Shown: positions 33,981 through 43,883 of the stretch, piece by piece | Numbering within the stretch: the stretch's first letter is position 1 | How the letters are laid out: the number at the start of each line of letters is the position of its first letter | From: an uncultured Ruminococcus sp. | Lineage (GTDB): Bacteria > Bacillota > Clostridia > Oscillospirales > Ruminococcaceae | DNA length: 64,000 nt | Direction of reading: 5' to 3' | NCBI RefSeq assembly: GCF_946415235.1 | Contig: NZ_CAMKRR010000008.1 | Span: 1-64,000 of the forward strand | Position numbers and translations under genes: made by a program | The notes under the pieces: model-generated | The model's database searches: none | What the model saw: only the letters and a program-made list of their open reading frames with translations | What the model was told of the DNA's origin: nothing

Positions 33981-35722
33981 GTCAGGAAAAGAAGAAGCGC
34001 AGACTGCCTGCCTTTGAGCCGCAGTACATTGTTACGCTGATACTGGCGGCAGTTGTTGCATTCCTCAACTGCGGCATTATCAAGGAGTGCTACAGCCCTT
34101 TCGTTTTCAACGACGAAATGGGCTACTGGATGCACGCGGCGGAGTTCGCAGGTCTTGACTGGAGCGGCGTGTCGGAAACCGTTGGGTGGTATTCCTATGG
34201 CTACAGCCTGCTGCTCGCACCGCTTATAAGGATATTTTCGGATGCGGTAACGCTTTACCGTGCGGCGCTGGTGCTCAACGTAGTCATGGTCGTCGCCTGC
34301 TATTTCATGTTCGTTTACATAATCAGGAAGCTTTTCCCGAAGCTTGAGGTGCTGCCTGCAAGCGCGGCTGCGGCGGCAGGTATACTCTATACCTCCTATC
34401 AGTTCAACTCGGGCATTGCTTGGTCGGAGACCGCTCTTCTCATGGCTGTCACCATAGTCGTACTGCTCATGGCAAGGGCGCTTGAAAAGCCGACCTGCCT
34501 TAATATGGGCTGCCTCGGACTGTTCACCGCTTATATGTACATGGTCCATAACAGGACCGTCGGCATAGTCGCTTCCGTGGTATTTGTTATACTGATTGCT
34601 GTTGTCTGCAAAAAGCTCACGCTAAAAAACTTCGGTTTATTTGCAGCTGTACTTGCAGCCGGCTTCATTGCTGACAGGCTCATAAAAGCGCATCTGGAAA
34701 AGGTTTTCTGGAGCAACGGTGCGGAAGGCAACGACGCTGACAGTGTGCTGGGAAAGCTCAAAGGAGCACTTACCTCGGGTGAGGAGCTGCGAAAGCTCAT
34801 AGGAGTAATGTCGGGACAGCTCTTTGCAATCACGGCAAGTACTTTCTGCCTTGTTCTGTTCGCCCTTGTCATTATGGCAAGAAGGGGCGCTGTTGGACTT
34901 TATAAAGCAAAAAAAGCCGTAAAGGGCGGAAAAAAGCTTTCGGAAGCTGCTGACAGCAGATATCTGGTGTTCCTGTTTATTTTCTGCGCCTTTGTTTCAA
35001 CTTACCTCATAAGCAGCATATTCATGCTCGGCTTCGAGCGCATAGACCATATCATCTATACGCGGTATTTCGATATCCTGTCGGGAATACTCATAATGAT
35101 CGGCATATGCTTCCTTTTTGAGGCGGAAAAGAGCGATATTATCGCGGCAATGTTCGTACCGCTCATAATGAGGGTATGTGTCGGCAAAGCAAACTACATG
35201 ATGACCATACTCAGCGACCCTACCTTCAATAAGGTATGTGCTCCGCCGCTTTGTCAGCTTTTCGAGAACAACGGCATAAACTTCCATGCGTACTTCAACT
35301 ATGCGGTGTCATGGTTCTTTGCGTTTATGATCGTATCATGCCTTTTCAAGTGGAAAAAGCTGAGCATATACTTCTGCTCGGCAGTATGTGCGGTGATTTT
35401 CAGCATGAATACTCCGAGTGCAAGGGAAGCTATATACGTATTCCAGCGTAATTATGAGGGGGACAGGGCCCTCTGTGACAGAGTCAGGGAGCTGCCCGAA
35501 AAAACAATATATGTTACGTCGGACGCAGGCAATTTCATAGCATTTTTGCAGTATGAAATGAAGGACGTCCGTGTGGAGCTTGCGGACACGGCTGAGGATA
35601 TCGACGGCGAGGGATATCTGTTTGCACGGAGCGAGGATGCGGAAAGATTTGAAGGCTGTCAGAAAGTGGATAATTCGGACAGGCTTGATGTTTATCTGAT
35701 AAAACAGAAAAATAGCCGTTAG
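33977..35722 (+). CDS. Polytopic membrane protein, GT-C-like
   Basis: This 581-residue protein has about ten to twelve hydrophobic helices. The first extracytoplasmic loop (YSPFVFNDEMGYWMHAAEF) holds an Asp-Glu pair in the place where GT-C glycosyltransferases keep their catalytic carboxylate. The C-terminal 90 residues form a small soluble domain. GT-C enzymes use polyprenyl-phosphate sugars outside the membrane, and a DPM1/GtrB-like synthase lies in this locus. The stop codon lies in the motif AGCCGTTAG, a short repeat seen at other gene ends here. The function is inferred. Confidence 0.7.
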   Translation: MSQEKKKRRLPAFEPQYIVTLILAAVVAFLNCGIIKECYSPFVFNDEMGYWMHAAEFAGLDWSGVSETVGWYSYGYSLLLAPLIRIFSDAVTLYRAALVLNVVMVVACYFMFVYIIRKLFPKLEVLPASAAAAAGILYTSYQFNSGIAWSETALLMAVTIVVLLMARALEKPTCLNMGCLGLFTAYMYMVHNRTVGIVASVVFVILIAVVCKKLTLKNFGLFAAVLAAGFIADRLIKAHLEKVFWSNGAEGNDADSVLGKLKGALTSGEELRKLIGVMSGQLFAITASTFCLVLFALVIMARRGAVGLYKAKKAVKGGKKLSEAADSRYLVFLFIFCAFVSTYLISSIFMLGFERIDHIIYTRYFDILSGILIMIGICFLFEAEKSDIIAAMFVPLIMRVCVGKANYMMTILSDPTFNKVCAPPLCQLFENNGINFHAYFNYAVSWFFAFMIVSCLFKWKKLSIYFCSAVCAVIFSMNTPSAREAIYVFQRNYEGDRALCDRVRELPEKTIYVTSDAGNFIAFLQYEMKDVRVELADTAEDIDGEGYLFARSEDAERFEGCQKVDNSDRLDVYLIKQKNSR

Positions 35723-35762
35723 TTATTGTAATAAAAACAATCAGGGGGGAGTGAGAAAAGGG

Positions 35763-38288
35763 ATGTTATTGCCGGCGTTTTGCTTTGCGGGAGTTTTATT
35801 TGCTCTCTTTGGTTCTGTTATATGGCTGAGAGGAAAGAATGTTATCGAAGCTGCTGTTATCGGCATAGTATTTTGGTTTTTTACGCATATTTTTGCGAGT
35901 ATGGTACTTTTTGCCGTTGACGAGTATAATATTATCCGTGCTGCATTCGGAGCAATGGTCATCAGCGCGTCAGCAATGGCTGCCGCACTGTATGTACAAA
36001 GGAGAGCAGTATCACGGGAAAAGAAGCTTTTTGGCGTCAGCTTTTCCTTGAACGAGATGCTGATCCCGATAATAATAAGCATCCTTGCACTCCCTTTTGT
36101 CCTGCAAAAAAACGAATTCTTCGGTATGGGACAGGATCAGGGCGTCTACCAGATACAGGCTGTTTATTTTATAAACGGAGACACCAAAAGACAGAAGGAT
36201 ATGTCGGAGTATTATGAGCTGGAGACCGATCACGAGCGTGATTTCTATGAAGAAGCTATGCGTTCGGTAAATATCGGTTATGATATCCCGCCTGAAGACT
36301 ATCCCGAAACGTCTTATGATAAGAATGTCGGGAAGGTTTCGGGAATATTTCACGGTATACCTGCATACACGGCTTTACTTGCATTGTGCGGAAAGCTTTT
36401 CGGTCTTTCACATATGCAGGATTTTGAGACCGTATTATTCATATGCCTTATCTTTCTTGTTTACTTCATATGCGGGCATCTTAAACTGAAAAAGTCAGCT
36501 TCGGTGTGTGCTTGTGCTGTTACGGCATTTTCGCCCATAGTTATATGGTCGGCAAAGTCTGCGCTCACAGAAATGATGCTTGCCATGATACCTGCGGTGT
36601 TCCTTTATTTTATTACCGATGATGATGCGCCTGCAAACAAGGGGTTATCGGTTATACCTGTATTTGTGTTTGGCTGCTTCCATGTTTCGTTCTATACTGT
36701 GCTGCCGATGTTCATACTGATATACGGAGGGATGTATGTATTTACGCGGGAAAAGCGATATGCGGTATTTATGCCTGTTATAACAGCTTTTTATGCTGTG
36801 AGCTTCCTGATTATGAGGCATATACAGCCCGTTTATGTATTGAAGAACTATGATCCTCTATATGTCGGCGGTATCAGTATCTATAATGTCAGCACACTGG
36901 TGCTTGCGGTCTCGGCTGCGGCATTGATCGCTGTGACGGGTTTTGCTGTGTTCATAGGCAAACGAACGAAAGGTGATTTCAGCAAAGAAGTTTTTTTGAG
37001 AAAGATCTCGGATTCGGGCAAATTCCTGCTTTTGCTCAGGATAATGCTGATGATCCCCTGTATATCCATAGTTGGTGTATTCATTATAAATACCGATTTT
37101 AAGCAGGCAGCCTATTCATCACTGTTCGGATTTGTAATAAACGCAGGAACTGCATTTTTTATACTTGGTTTTCTTGTTTCCGTAAAGAATGTGAAGTATT
37201 TTGCGGAAAGCACTTCCCGTCTGGTGTTATTCATAATGTTTTTTTACTGTGTGCTGATCTACTCGGCATTTTTACGCAGGGATATGCCGTATTATTACTA
37301 CTATGCAAGGTATATCACGCCGTATGTATCTGTAGCAGTGATCTATGCTGCGGCGGCGCTCGATAAACACGGCATCAGGCTTACTGTGCCGGCAGCTGCG
37401 GTCAGCCTTCTGTGTGTGGCGGGCTTTGATAAGAACCTCATGCTGAATAAGGATGATACCCTTGTCGAATGGAGCATTATCGAGGACCTTGCAGATAACA
37501 TAAGTGAGAAGGACTGCGTGGTAATATCCGATGATTATTCAAAGAGACTGTGGCTGGTACTCAGAAATATGACAGGTGCCGGATTATATCCCATGGATAA
37601 TGATGACAGCGGTCAGCTTGACAGGCTCGCGGCACGTTATGGGTGTGTTGACGTACTGACAAGGGAAAAACTGAATGACGGATTTTCACCTGTCTATATG
37701 AACAAAAATCATATAAGCAATGATGAATTCACAGATATGGGGAAGCTCCTGCCGTTACCAAAGAGCTTTTTTAAAGAGACCGAAGATGTGAGACTTTATT
37801 CCTATGATAAAAACCGGTATCTTTATACAGCGGTAAAGGATCATGGGAAAATGGACGGTGTAACAGAGACGGTCGGTGATCTCTGCTGGACAAACGAAGA
37901 AACTGCCGGTATAAGGTGCAGTCTGCCGGCAGATGATTATGAGCTCACTGTTGAATTAGGCTGTGAGATACCTTTGGACAGGATAAAAAGCGGAAAGAAC
38001 GAGATAAAGGTGTTGCTTAACGGTAATGAGATCGGAAAAAGTACCATAACTCCCGAAAACAACGGCAAAGCACTGCATTTCAGCGTAAACAGCCATTTCA
38101 TGAATGACGGAGAAAATGAGCTGTGCATCAGCGGCAGCTTATGGCAGGCAGGGCTCATGGATATATCCGATACATCAAAGCTGCCTCTTCATTTTGACGG
38201 ATACGGAAGATTCTACCTTAATCCCATATATTCCGAAAAGATCGGCATACCTATAAGAAGTGTCCGTTTTACTCCTGTTTCACGATGA
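35763..38288 (+). CDS. Large polytopic membrane protein, GT-C-like, atypical base composition
   Basis: It has about 841 residues from ATG 35763. The listed GTG at 35751 would lie inside the GGGGGGAG ribosome site. A dozen or so membrane helices fill the first 600 residues. The first large loop has MGQDQGVYQIQAVYF, with a possible catalytic Asp. The C-terminal 150 residues look like a beta-sandwich (YELTVELGCEIPLDRI...KVLLNGNEIGKSTI). Three 60-base lines counted by hand held 23, 25 and 18 G+C, against 29 and 31 in two neighbouring genes, so it is A/T-richer and may be a later arrival. The sugar is unknown. Confidence 0.7.
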   Translation: MLLPAFCFAGVLFALFGSVIWLRGKNVIEAAVIGIVFWFFTHIFASMVLFAVDEYNIIRAAFGAMVISASAMAAALYVQRRAVSREKKLFGVSFSLNEMLIPIIISILALPFVLQKNEFFGMGQDQGVYQIQAVYFINGDTKRQKDMSEYYELETDHERDFYEEAMRSVNIGYDIPPEDYPETSYDKNVGKVSGIFHGIPAYTALLALCGKLFGLSHMQDFETVLFICLIFLVYFICGHLKLKKSASVCACAVTAFSPIVIWSAKSALTEMMLAMIPAVFLYFITDDDAPANKGLSVIPVFVFGCFHVSFYTVLPMFILIYGGMYVFTREKRYAVFMPVITAFYAVSFLIMRHIQPVYVLKNYDPLYVGGISIYNVSTLVLAVSAAALIAVTGFAVFIGKRTKGDFSKEVFLRKISDSGKFLLLLRIMLMIPCISIVGVFIINTDFKQAAYSSLFGFVINAGTAFFILGFLVSVKNVKYFAESTSRLVLFIMFFYCVLIYSAFLRRDMPYYYYYARYITPYVSVAVIYAAAALDKHGIRLTVPAAAVSLLCVAGFDKNLMLNKDDTLVEWSIIEDLADNISEKDCVVISDDYSKRLWLVLRNMTGAGLYPMDNDDSGQLDRLAARYGCVDVLTREKLNDGFSPVYMNKNHISNDEFTDMGKLLPLPKSFFKETEDVRLYSYDKNRYLYTAVKDHGKMDGVTETVGDLCWTNEETAGIRCSLPADDYELTVELGCEIPLDRIKSGKNEIKVLLNGNEIGKSTITPENNGKALHFSVNSHFMNDGENELCISGSLWQAGLMDISDTSKLPLHFDGYGRFYLNPIYSEKIGIPIRSVRFTPVSR

Positions 38289-38301
38289 AAGGAAGAATAA
38301 T

Positions 38302-39273
38302 ATGAAGCTTATCATACAGATACCCTGCTATAACGAGGAGGAGACGCTCGAACTTGCGTATAACGACCTTCCGAGGCATATAGACGGTGTCGATACCATA
38401 GAATATCTCATAATAAACGACGGAAGCAAAGACGGGACAGTCAAGCGTGCAAGAGAGCTCGGATTTCATCATATCGTCTCCTTCAAGCAGAACAAGGGAC
38501 TTGCAAAGGGCTTTATGGCAGGAATAGACGCCTGTCTGCACCTCGGAGCTGATATCATTGTCAATACCGACGCGGACAATCAGTACTGCGGCGCGGATAT
38601 CGAGAAGATAGTCCGTCCTATACTCGAAGAAAAGGCGGATATCGTCATAGGCGAGCGCCCTATTGATGAAACAGAGCATTTTTCATGGAAAAAGAAGAAG
38701 TTCCAGCACCTCGGAAGCTGGGTGGTACGAGTTGCTTCGGGAACGGATATACCCGATGCGCCCAGCGGCTTCAGAGCCTATTCGCGGGATGCGGCGCTGA
38801 GACTGAATGTGGTGAACGAGTATACATACACTCTTGAGACTATAATACAGGCAGGAAACAATAAAACTGCCATGATGTCTGTTCCCATAAGGACTAATCC
38901 CGAAACAAGACCCTCGCGTTTGTTTTCAAGTATGTGGCGCTATATGAAGCGCTCCTCCGCTGTGATAACCCGCTCTTTCGTGATGTACAAGCCGCTTAAA
39001 TTCTTCACGGCTATCGGCTTTGTACTTCTTCTGCTGGGAGCTGTTCTCGGTATAAGGTTCCTTATACTCATGGCTATGGGCGACGGAAACGGACATATAC
39101 AGTCCCTTATCCTTACGGCTATACTGGCGATGATGGGATTTCAGACCATTACCATAGGGCTTCTCGGCGACACTATCTCGGCTAACAGAAAGCTCCTTGA
39201 GGATGTGCAGTACAGAGTGAGAAAAATGGAATGCGGCAAGAGCGATGAGGAAAAAAAGCATGAAGAAAATTAA
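38302..39273 (+). CDS. GT2 polyprenyl-phosphate sugar synthase (DPM1/GtrB-like)
   Basis: It has 323 residues from ATG 38302, which has AAAGGA upstream. The longer ORF start is inside the previous gene. The GT-A domain has IPCYNEEETLELAYNDL, the nucleotide Asp in LIINDGSKDGT, the metal site NTDADNQY, and PSGFRAYSRDAALRL. Two C-terminal membrane helices follow (about 230-290). These enzymes put a hexose on undecaprenyl phosphate, and GT-C enzymes then use it outside. The two GT-C-like proteins just upstream would be the natural partners. Confidence 0.88.
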   Translation: MKLIIQIPCYNEEETLELAYNDLPRHIDGVDTIEYLIINDGSKDGTVKRARELGFHHIVSFKQNKGLAKGFMAGIDACLHLGADIIVNTDADNQYCGADIEKIVRPILEEKADIVIGERPIDETEHFSWKKKKFQHLGSWVVRVASGTDIPDAPSGFRAYSRDAALRLNVVNEYTYTLETIIQAGNNKTAMMSVPIRTNPETRPSRLFSSMWRYMKRSSAVITRSFVMYKPLKFFTAIGFVLLLLGAVLGIRFLILMAMGDGNGHIQSLILTAILAMMGFQTITIGLLGDTISANRKLLEDVQYRVRKMECGKSDEEKKHEEN

Positions 39274-40348
39274 GCTCCTTTACGTCACAAGGAAGTATCC
39301 TCCCGCTGTGGGAGGAATGGAGAATTTCAGCTATAACCTCTACAGCGGCTTTGACGCGGAAAAGGTCGAAAAGGATATAATCGCCCTTGGAAAGCCGCAG
39401 AAAAACCTTGTATGGTTCCTGCCGTATGCCTTGATAAAAACACTGATAAAGGCGCGGAAATACGATATCGTTTTTATCGGGGACGCACTCCTCAGCAGTA
39501 TCGGCTTTTTCACAAAGCTCCTTTACCCGAAGAAAAAGACAGTCGTTAACGTATTCGGACTCGATATAACATTCAGGAACAGGCTCTATCAGCTGTATCT
39601 GAAGCTCTTTTACAACAGGTTCGACAAGTATATCGCTATCAGCAGCGAGACCGAAAAGGCTTTCAAAAAAAGGGGCGGCAAGCGTTCCTGCGTTATAAGC
39701 TGCGGAGTCGATACCGAACAGTTCAGCGGTGAATGTGCGGACTATGAGGAAATATGCCGCAGAAACGGCATAGGCAAGGACGATATCGTTCTTGTGACGG
39801 TGGGCAGACTTGTAAAGCGCAAGGGCGCTGAATGGTTCGTCAGCAATGTAATGCCGCTGCTCAGGGACGAAAAGGTGAAATATCTCATCATCGGAGACGG
39901 CGAGGAACGCGGGAATATTGCGGAGAGCATAAAGGAACACGGTCTCGGCGATAAAGTGAAAATGCTTGGAAGAGTTGACAATGCCGAGCTTAATGCGGTA
40001 TATACCCACGCAGATGCATTCATAATGCCGAATATCCATGTAGACGGCGATATGGAGGGCTTCGGGCTGGTTGCGGTCGAGGCGGGACTTGCGGGACTTG
40101 CAGTGTTTGCCTCGGGCATTGAGGGTATACGTGACGCAGTCATTGACGGAAAAAACGGCTGGGCAATGGAAAGCGGAAATGCGGCGCAGTACGCAGAGCG
40201 CATAAAGGATCTCTGCGCGAACCGTGAGGACTACCGCAGAAAGGCGGCTGAGTACAGCATATACACACGGGAAAACTACTCTTGGAGCTCGGTATGCGAA
40301 AAATACGTGTGCCTTTTTGAGAAAATGCTTGGGAAAGATAAAAAATGA
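39260..40348 (+). CDS. GT4-family glycosyltransferase
   Basis: It has about 362 residues. I prefer ATG 39260 (MKKIKLLYVTRKYPPAVGGMENFSYNLY), 11 bases after GAGG and overlapping the previous stop by 14 bases. The donor domain shows LVTVGRLVKRKGAEWFVSNV, then LGRVDNAELNAVYTHADAFIMPN and the EX7E region MEGFGLVAVEAGLAG. It overlaps the next membrane protein by ATGA. It belongs to the same glycan assembly run. The sugar is not deducible. Confidence 0.88.
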   Translation: MKKIKLLYVTRKYPPAVGGMENFSYNLYSGFDAEKVEKDIIALGKPQKNLVWFLPYALIKTLIKARKYDIVFIGDALLSSIGFFTKLLYPKKKTVVNVFGLDITFRNRLYQLYLKLFYNRFDKYIAISSETEKAFKKRGGKRSCVISCGVDTEQFSGECADYEEICRRNGIGKDDIVLVTVGRLVKRKGAEWFVSNVMPLLRDEKVKYLIIGDGEERGNIAESIKEHGLGDKVKMLGRVDNAELNAVYTHADAFIMPNIHVDGDMEGFGLVAVEAGLAGLAVFASGIEGIRDAVIDGKNGWAMESGNAAQYAERIKDLCANREDYRRKAAEYSIYTRENYSWSSVCEKYVCLFEKMLGKDKK

Positions 40349-41283
40349 AGCCTAAAAAAGTAATAAAGATCATCGGCAATATCATAATGGCAGCCGCCCT
40401 TGCCTTTGTGATAAAGAAGCTTCTGGACATGGATATAAAGCTTTCCGACCTGAGGGACGGCAGAGTTATGCTGTCAATGGGGATATGCTTTGTGATCCAG
40501 ACGGTAATAATAATATTTTCATGTTACCCGTGGCTCGTATTCACGAGAGTACTTTCGGGCAGGAGCATACCCTTTTCGGCGGCAATGCCCGTATATACGC
40601 GGTCCAATCTGTATAAGTACCTCCCCGGAAATGTATTCCAGTACGTGGGACGGAACAAGCTTGCGGCTGATATGGACATAAGCCATGTGGATGTTGCCTG
40701 CGCCACGGTCATGGATATATTCTTCTGTGTGCTGTGGACTGCCGTTATATCAGCTTTGCTTCTCGGTGGAAGGATAGCTGAGCTTTTTCACAGGTACGGC
40801 AGGGGACTTATCATAGCGGCAATAGTCGGCGCGGCTGTTATCGCTGCGGCGGCAGTCCTGTGCAGACTGAAGTTCCGCGAGAGGTTCATAAGCTGCATCT
40901 CCCGCTATTCAAAAGCCTTTGAAAAGGAGAAGCGTCCCATGCTTCTCAGGGGAGCTTTCTATTATTTCTTGCAGAACGCAGTATCGGCGGCGATGTACTT
41001 CGTCTGCCTTACGCTTATAATACCGCAGGCAGGGGCAAAGGAACCTGTCGTGCTCACGGGAGCTTTCATGTTTGCGTGGATAATCGGCTTTGTTACTCCG
41101 GGAGCTCCGGGGGGTATCGGTATACGCGAGGGCGTAATGATATTCGTATGCGGCGGGAGCTGTTCCGACAGGATAGTACTGTTTGTGCTGGTGATGCGGT
41201 TAGCTTCGGTATTTGCGGATATTGCGGCATTTATCATTGGCAGGATATACGCCAAAGCTAAGCCGACAGCCGTTAGCCTGTAG
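40345..41283 (+). CDS. Flippase-like membrane protein (LPG synthase TM / UPF0104 type)
   Basis: This 312-residue protein has about eight hydrophobic helices. YTRSNLYKYLPGNVFQYVGRNKLA and the GFVTPGAPGGIGIREGVMIF segment are the conserved blocks of the lysylphosphatidylglycerol-synthase membrane-domain family. The soluble aminoacyl-transferase half is absent, so it is more likely a lipid or glycolipid transporter. The last residues, TAVSL, come from the repeat GCCGTTAGCCTGTAGGG, and the stop TAG is part of an adjacent palindrome copy. The original C-terminus may have been replaced. Confidence 0.8.
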   Translation: MKPKKVIKIIGNIIMAAALAFVIKKLLDMDIKLSDLRDGRVMLSMGICFVIQTVIIIFSCYPWLVFTRVLSGRSIPFSAAMPVYTRSNLYKYLPGNVFQYVGRNKLAADMDISHVDVACATVMDIFFCVLWTAVISALLLGGRIAELFHRYGRGLIIAAIVGAAVIAAAAVLCRLKFRERFISCISRYSKAFEKEKRPMLLRGAFYYFLQNAVSAAMYFVCLTLIIPQAGAKEPVVLTGAFMFAWIIGFVTPGAPGGIGIREGVMIFVCGGSCSDRIVLFVLVMRLASVFADIAAFIIGRIYAKAKPTAVSL

Positions 41284-41306
41284 GGAACGCCGTCCTCGGC
41301 GCTCCA
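41279..41306 (+). repeat. Short palindrome family copy overlapping a stop codon
   Basis: TGTAGGGAACGCCG-TCCT-CGGCGCTCCA is a variant of the family. Its TAG is the stop codon of the flippase-like gene. Confidence 0.65.
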
Positions 41307-41336
41307 CAGTGAGTAGTAAGCAGTGAGTAGATAGTA

Positions 41337-41360
41337 GTAGGGGCGGCGTTCAGCCGCCCG
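41337..41360 (+). repeat. Short palindrome family copy
   Basis: GTAGGGGCGGC-GTTCA-GCCGCCCG is preceded by the low-complexity stretch GTGAGTAG...GTGAGTAGATAGTAG. Confidence 0.8.
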
Positions 41361-41380
41361 TGAAATATACCCGAAAGCAA

Positions 41381-41405
41381 AAAAGCAGCCCAGTGGGCTG
41401 CTTTT
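41381..41405. terminator. Bidirectional terminator between the glycan locus and metH
   Basis: AAAAGCAGCCC-AGT-GGGCTGCTTTT is a perfect 11-bp stem with A tract and T tract on opposite sides, so it can end transcripts from both directions. Confidence 0.9.
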
Positions 41406-41433
41406 CTCTTCGAGCGGATATTTTTAACAATTT

Positions 41434-41463
41434 GCGGGACGTCGAAGACGCCGTCCCTTACAA
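41434..41463 (-). repeat. Short palindrome family copy, inverted
   Basis: Read on the minus strand it is TGTAAGGGACGGCGTC-TTC-GACGTCCCGC, a GGGACG-arm variant. It is followed by tandem TAATTCC repeats (AATTCCTAATTCCTAATTCC) up to the metH stop. Confidence 0.65.
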
Positions 41464-41489
41464 AATAATTCCTAATTCCTAATTCCGAA

Positions 41490-43865
41490 TTAAGCATTAT
41501 AAACTTTTGAGGCTATATCCACGGTCTGCTTTGCGTCCTTGGCGTAGAAATCAGCGTGTATCTGCTCCGCATAGGAAGCAGTAAGAACAGCTCCGCCCAC
41601 CACGGTCCTGCACTCGGGGTACTTCTCGTTGAGCTGCTTTATAGTCTCTGCCATAGCGCCGAGAGTAGTGGTCATGAGGGCGGAAAGTCCCACAAGGCTG
41701 ACCTTGTTCTCTATAGCCGCATTTACGATAGTTTCGGGCGGTACGTCCTTGCCGAGGTCTATGACCGTGAAGCCGTAGCTGTCAAGGAGCACCTTTACGA
41801 TATTCTTGCCGATATCGTGTATATCTCCGTGTACCGTGGCAAGCACTACCTTGCCCTTGGATACGCTCTCGCTGTTTGCTGCGGAGAGCTTGGTCTTTAT
41901 GACCTCAAAGCAAGCCTGAGCGGCTTCTGCGGTGAGTATGAGCTGCGGCAGGAATATCTTTCCCTTTTCAAATTTAGCTCCTGCGTTGTCAAGTGCGGGG
42001 ATAAGGTAGCTGTTGATTATCTCCATGGGATCCACAGTGTTCATGAGCTCCTCGGCAGCTTTCACGGCTTGGTTTTTCAGGCCGTTCTCCACCGAGTACA
42101 TTATATCGGGAGCTCCCTTGTCCTGTGCGGGGGCAGGAGCCTTAGGCGCATTGTCGTCCTGTGCGTATATACTAATGAAATCCGCGGAATTGCGGTCTAT
42201 TCCCGCAAGCAGGCGGTAAGCTCTTACAGCTCCGATTATGCCCTCGATATTGGGATTGATGATAGGGAGAGTAAGACCGCTGTGGAGCGCCATTGTAAGG
42301 AATGTACGTGTTATGAGCTCGCGGTTGGGCAGTCCGAAGGAGATATTCGATACACCGAGAACGGTGTTGAGTCCCAGCTCGGTCTTTACCCTGTGGAGAG
42401 CGTTGAGAGTTTCCATAACTCCGTCCTGTTCTGCTGAAGCCGTAAGGGTAAGGCAGTCTATGAATACGTCCTCTTTGGGTATGCCGTACTCCATAGCGCG
42501 GCGGAGTATCTTTTCCGCGATGGCAAAGCGTCCGTCGGCAGTTTTGGGTATGCCGCCCTTGTCGAGAGCAAGTCCCACCACGGAAGCTCCGTACTTTTTA
42601 ACAAGGGGGAGTATGGCTTCGAGGGAGTCGTCCTCGCCGTTTACGGAGTTTACTATGGGCTTGCCGTTGTATACGCGGAGACCTGCCTCCAAAACCTCGG
42701 GAATAGTGGAATCAAGCTGCAAGGGCGTATCACAGACGCTCTGTATTGCCTTTACCGCCGTCACCATCATTTCCTTTTCGTCGATACCCGGGAGACCTAC
42801 GTTTACGTCCAGTATCTCCGCACCTGCGTAAATCTGCTCAACTGCCTGACCGAGGATATAGTCCACATCATGAGCAAGGAGAGCTTCCTTGAAGCGCTTT
42901 TTGCCCGTAGGATTGATACGTTCACCGATAACACGGGGCTGATTTATGGTCACGCAGTTCACGGCTGAACAGGCGATGCTTGCGCGGACTATCTTTCTCG
43001 TCTGCCTTTCCGTGCCCGAAAGAGCTTCTATCATAGCGGAAATATGCTCGGGAGTAGTTCCGCAGCAGCCGCCGAATACGGTAACGCCTGCGTTTGCAAG
43101 CTTTACCGCGCTTTCTGCGAAGTCCTGAGGGTCTACGTTGTACTCGTTGGTAACAGGGTCGGGAAGTCCTGCATTGGGCTTTGCAATGACGGGAAGCGTC
43201 GTAAGAGCGCATATCCTGTCGAGAACGGGGAAGAGCTCCTCGGGACCGAGGGAGCAGTTGACTCCTATGGCGTCAGCGCCGAGACCTTCCAGCACAGCTA
43301 CCATACATTCGGGAGATACGCCCGTGAAGGTACGCATATTCTCCTCAAAGGTCATAGTCACGAGAACAGGCTTGTCGGAGTTCTCCTTTGCGGCGAGAAC
43401 AGCGGCTTTTACCTCGTAAAGATCGGTCATTGTCTCGATAACTATAAGGTCCGCGTCCTTTCCTGCCAGAACGAGCTCCCGATAAACGTCATAAGCGTCC
43501 TCGAATTTAAGAGTTCCCGCAGGTTCGAGGAGCTGTCCTATAGGGCCGAGATCGAGAGCCACAAGAGCCTTTCCTGCCGCAGCTTTTCGGGCGTTGGCAA
43601 CGCCTGCTGAGACCACTTCCTCCACTGTATGGCCGCTTTTCGCCAGCTTGAAGCGGTTAGCGCCGAAGGTATTGGCATAGATTATATCCGCACCGCTTTC
43701 AACGTAAAGGCGGTGTATCTTCATTATAGCCTCGGGATCGGTTATGTTCAGCAGCTCGGGAACGTGCTCCGTCTTTATGCCGTGAGCCTGAAGCATGGTG
43801 CCCATGCCGCCGTCGAGGAACACGAAGCTGTTGTTTTCAAGCAGGGAATAGAAGTTTTGGGACAT
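41490..43865 (-). CDS. metH: Cobalamin-dependent methionine synthase, short form
   Basis: It has 791 residues. The N-terminal homocysteine-binding barrel has zinc Cys in GVNCS and GGCCGTTPEH. The pterin-binding (methyl-THF) domain starts near VIGERINPTGKKRFKEAL. A helical cap follows, then the B12-binding domain with the lower-ligand His in GDIHDIGKN. The roughly 340-residue C-terminal reactivation domain of E. coli MetH is absent, as in many Firmicutes, so reductive reactivation must use a separate protein. It is 18 bases downstream of pheA and shares its promoter. Confidence 0.96.
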   Translation of the reverse strand: MSQNFYSLLENNSFVFLDGGMGTMLQAHGIKTEHVPELLNITDPEAIMKIHRLYVESGADIIYANTFGANRFKLAKSGHTVEEVVSAGVANARKAAAGKALVALDLGPIGQLLEPAGTLKFEDAYDVYRELVLAGKDADLIVIETMTDLYEVKAAVLAAKENSDKPVLVTMTFEENMRTFTGVSPECMVAVLEGLGADAIGVNCSLGPEELFPVLDRICALTTLPVIAKPNAGLPDPVTNEYNVDPQDFAESAVKLANAGVTVFGGCCGTTPEHISAMIEALSGTERQTRKIVRASIACSAVNCVTINQPRVIGERINPTGKKRFKEALLAHDVDYILGQAVEQIYAGAEILDVNVGLPGIDEKEMMVTAVKAIQSVCDTPLQLDSTIPEVLEAGLRVYNGKPIVNSVNGEDDSLEAILPLVKKYGASVVGLALDKGGIPKTADGRFAIAEKILRRAMEYGIPKEDVFIDCLTLTASAEQDGVMETLNALHRVKTELGLNTVLGVSNISFGLPNRELITRTFLTMALHSGLTLPIINPNIEGIIGAVRAYRLLAGIDRNSADFISIYAQDDNAPKAPAPAQDKGAPDIMYSVENGLKNQAVKAAEELMNTVDPMEIINSYLIPALDNAGAKFEKGKIFLPQLILTAEAAQACFEVIKTKLSAANSESVSKGKVVLATVHGDIHDIGKNIVKVLLDSYGFTVIDLGKDVPPETIVNAAIENKVSLVGLSALMTTTLGAMAETIKQLNEKYPECRTVVGGAVLTASYAEQIHADFYAKDAKQTVDIASKVYNA

Positions 43866-43883
43866 ATTTATCTCCTTTGTTCC

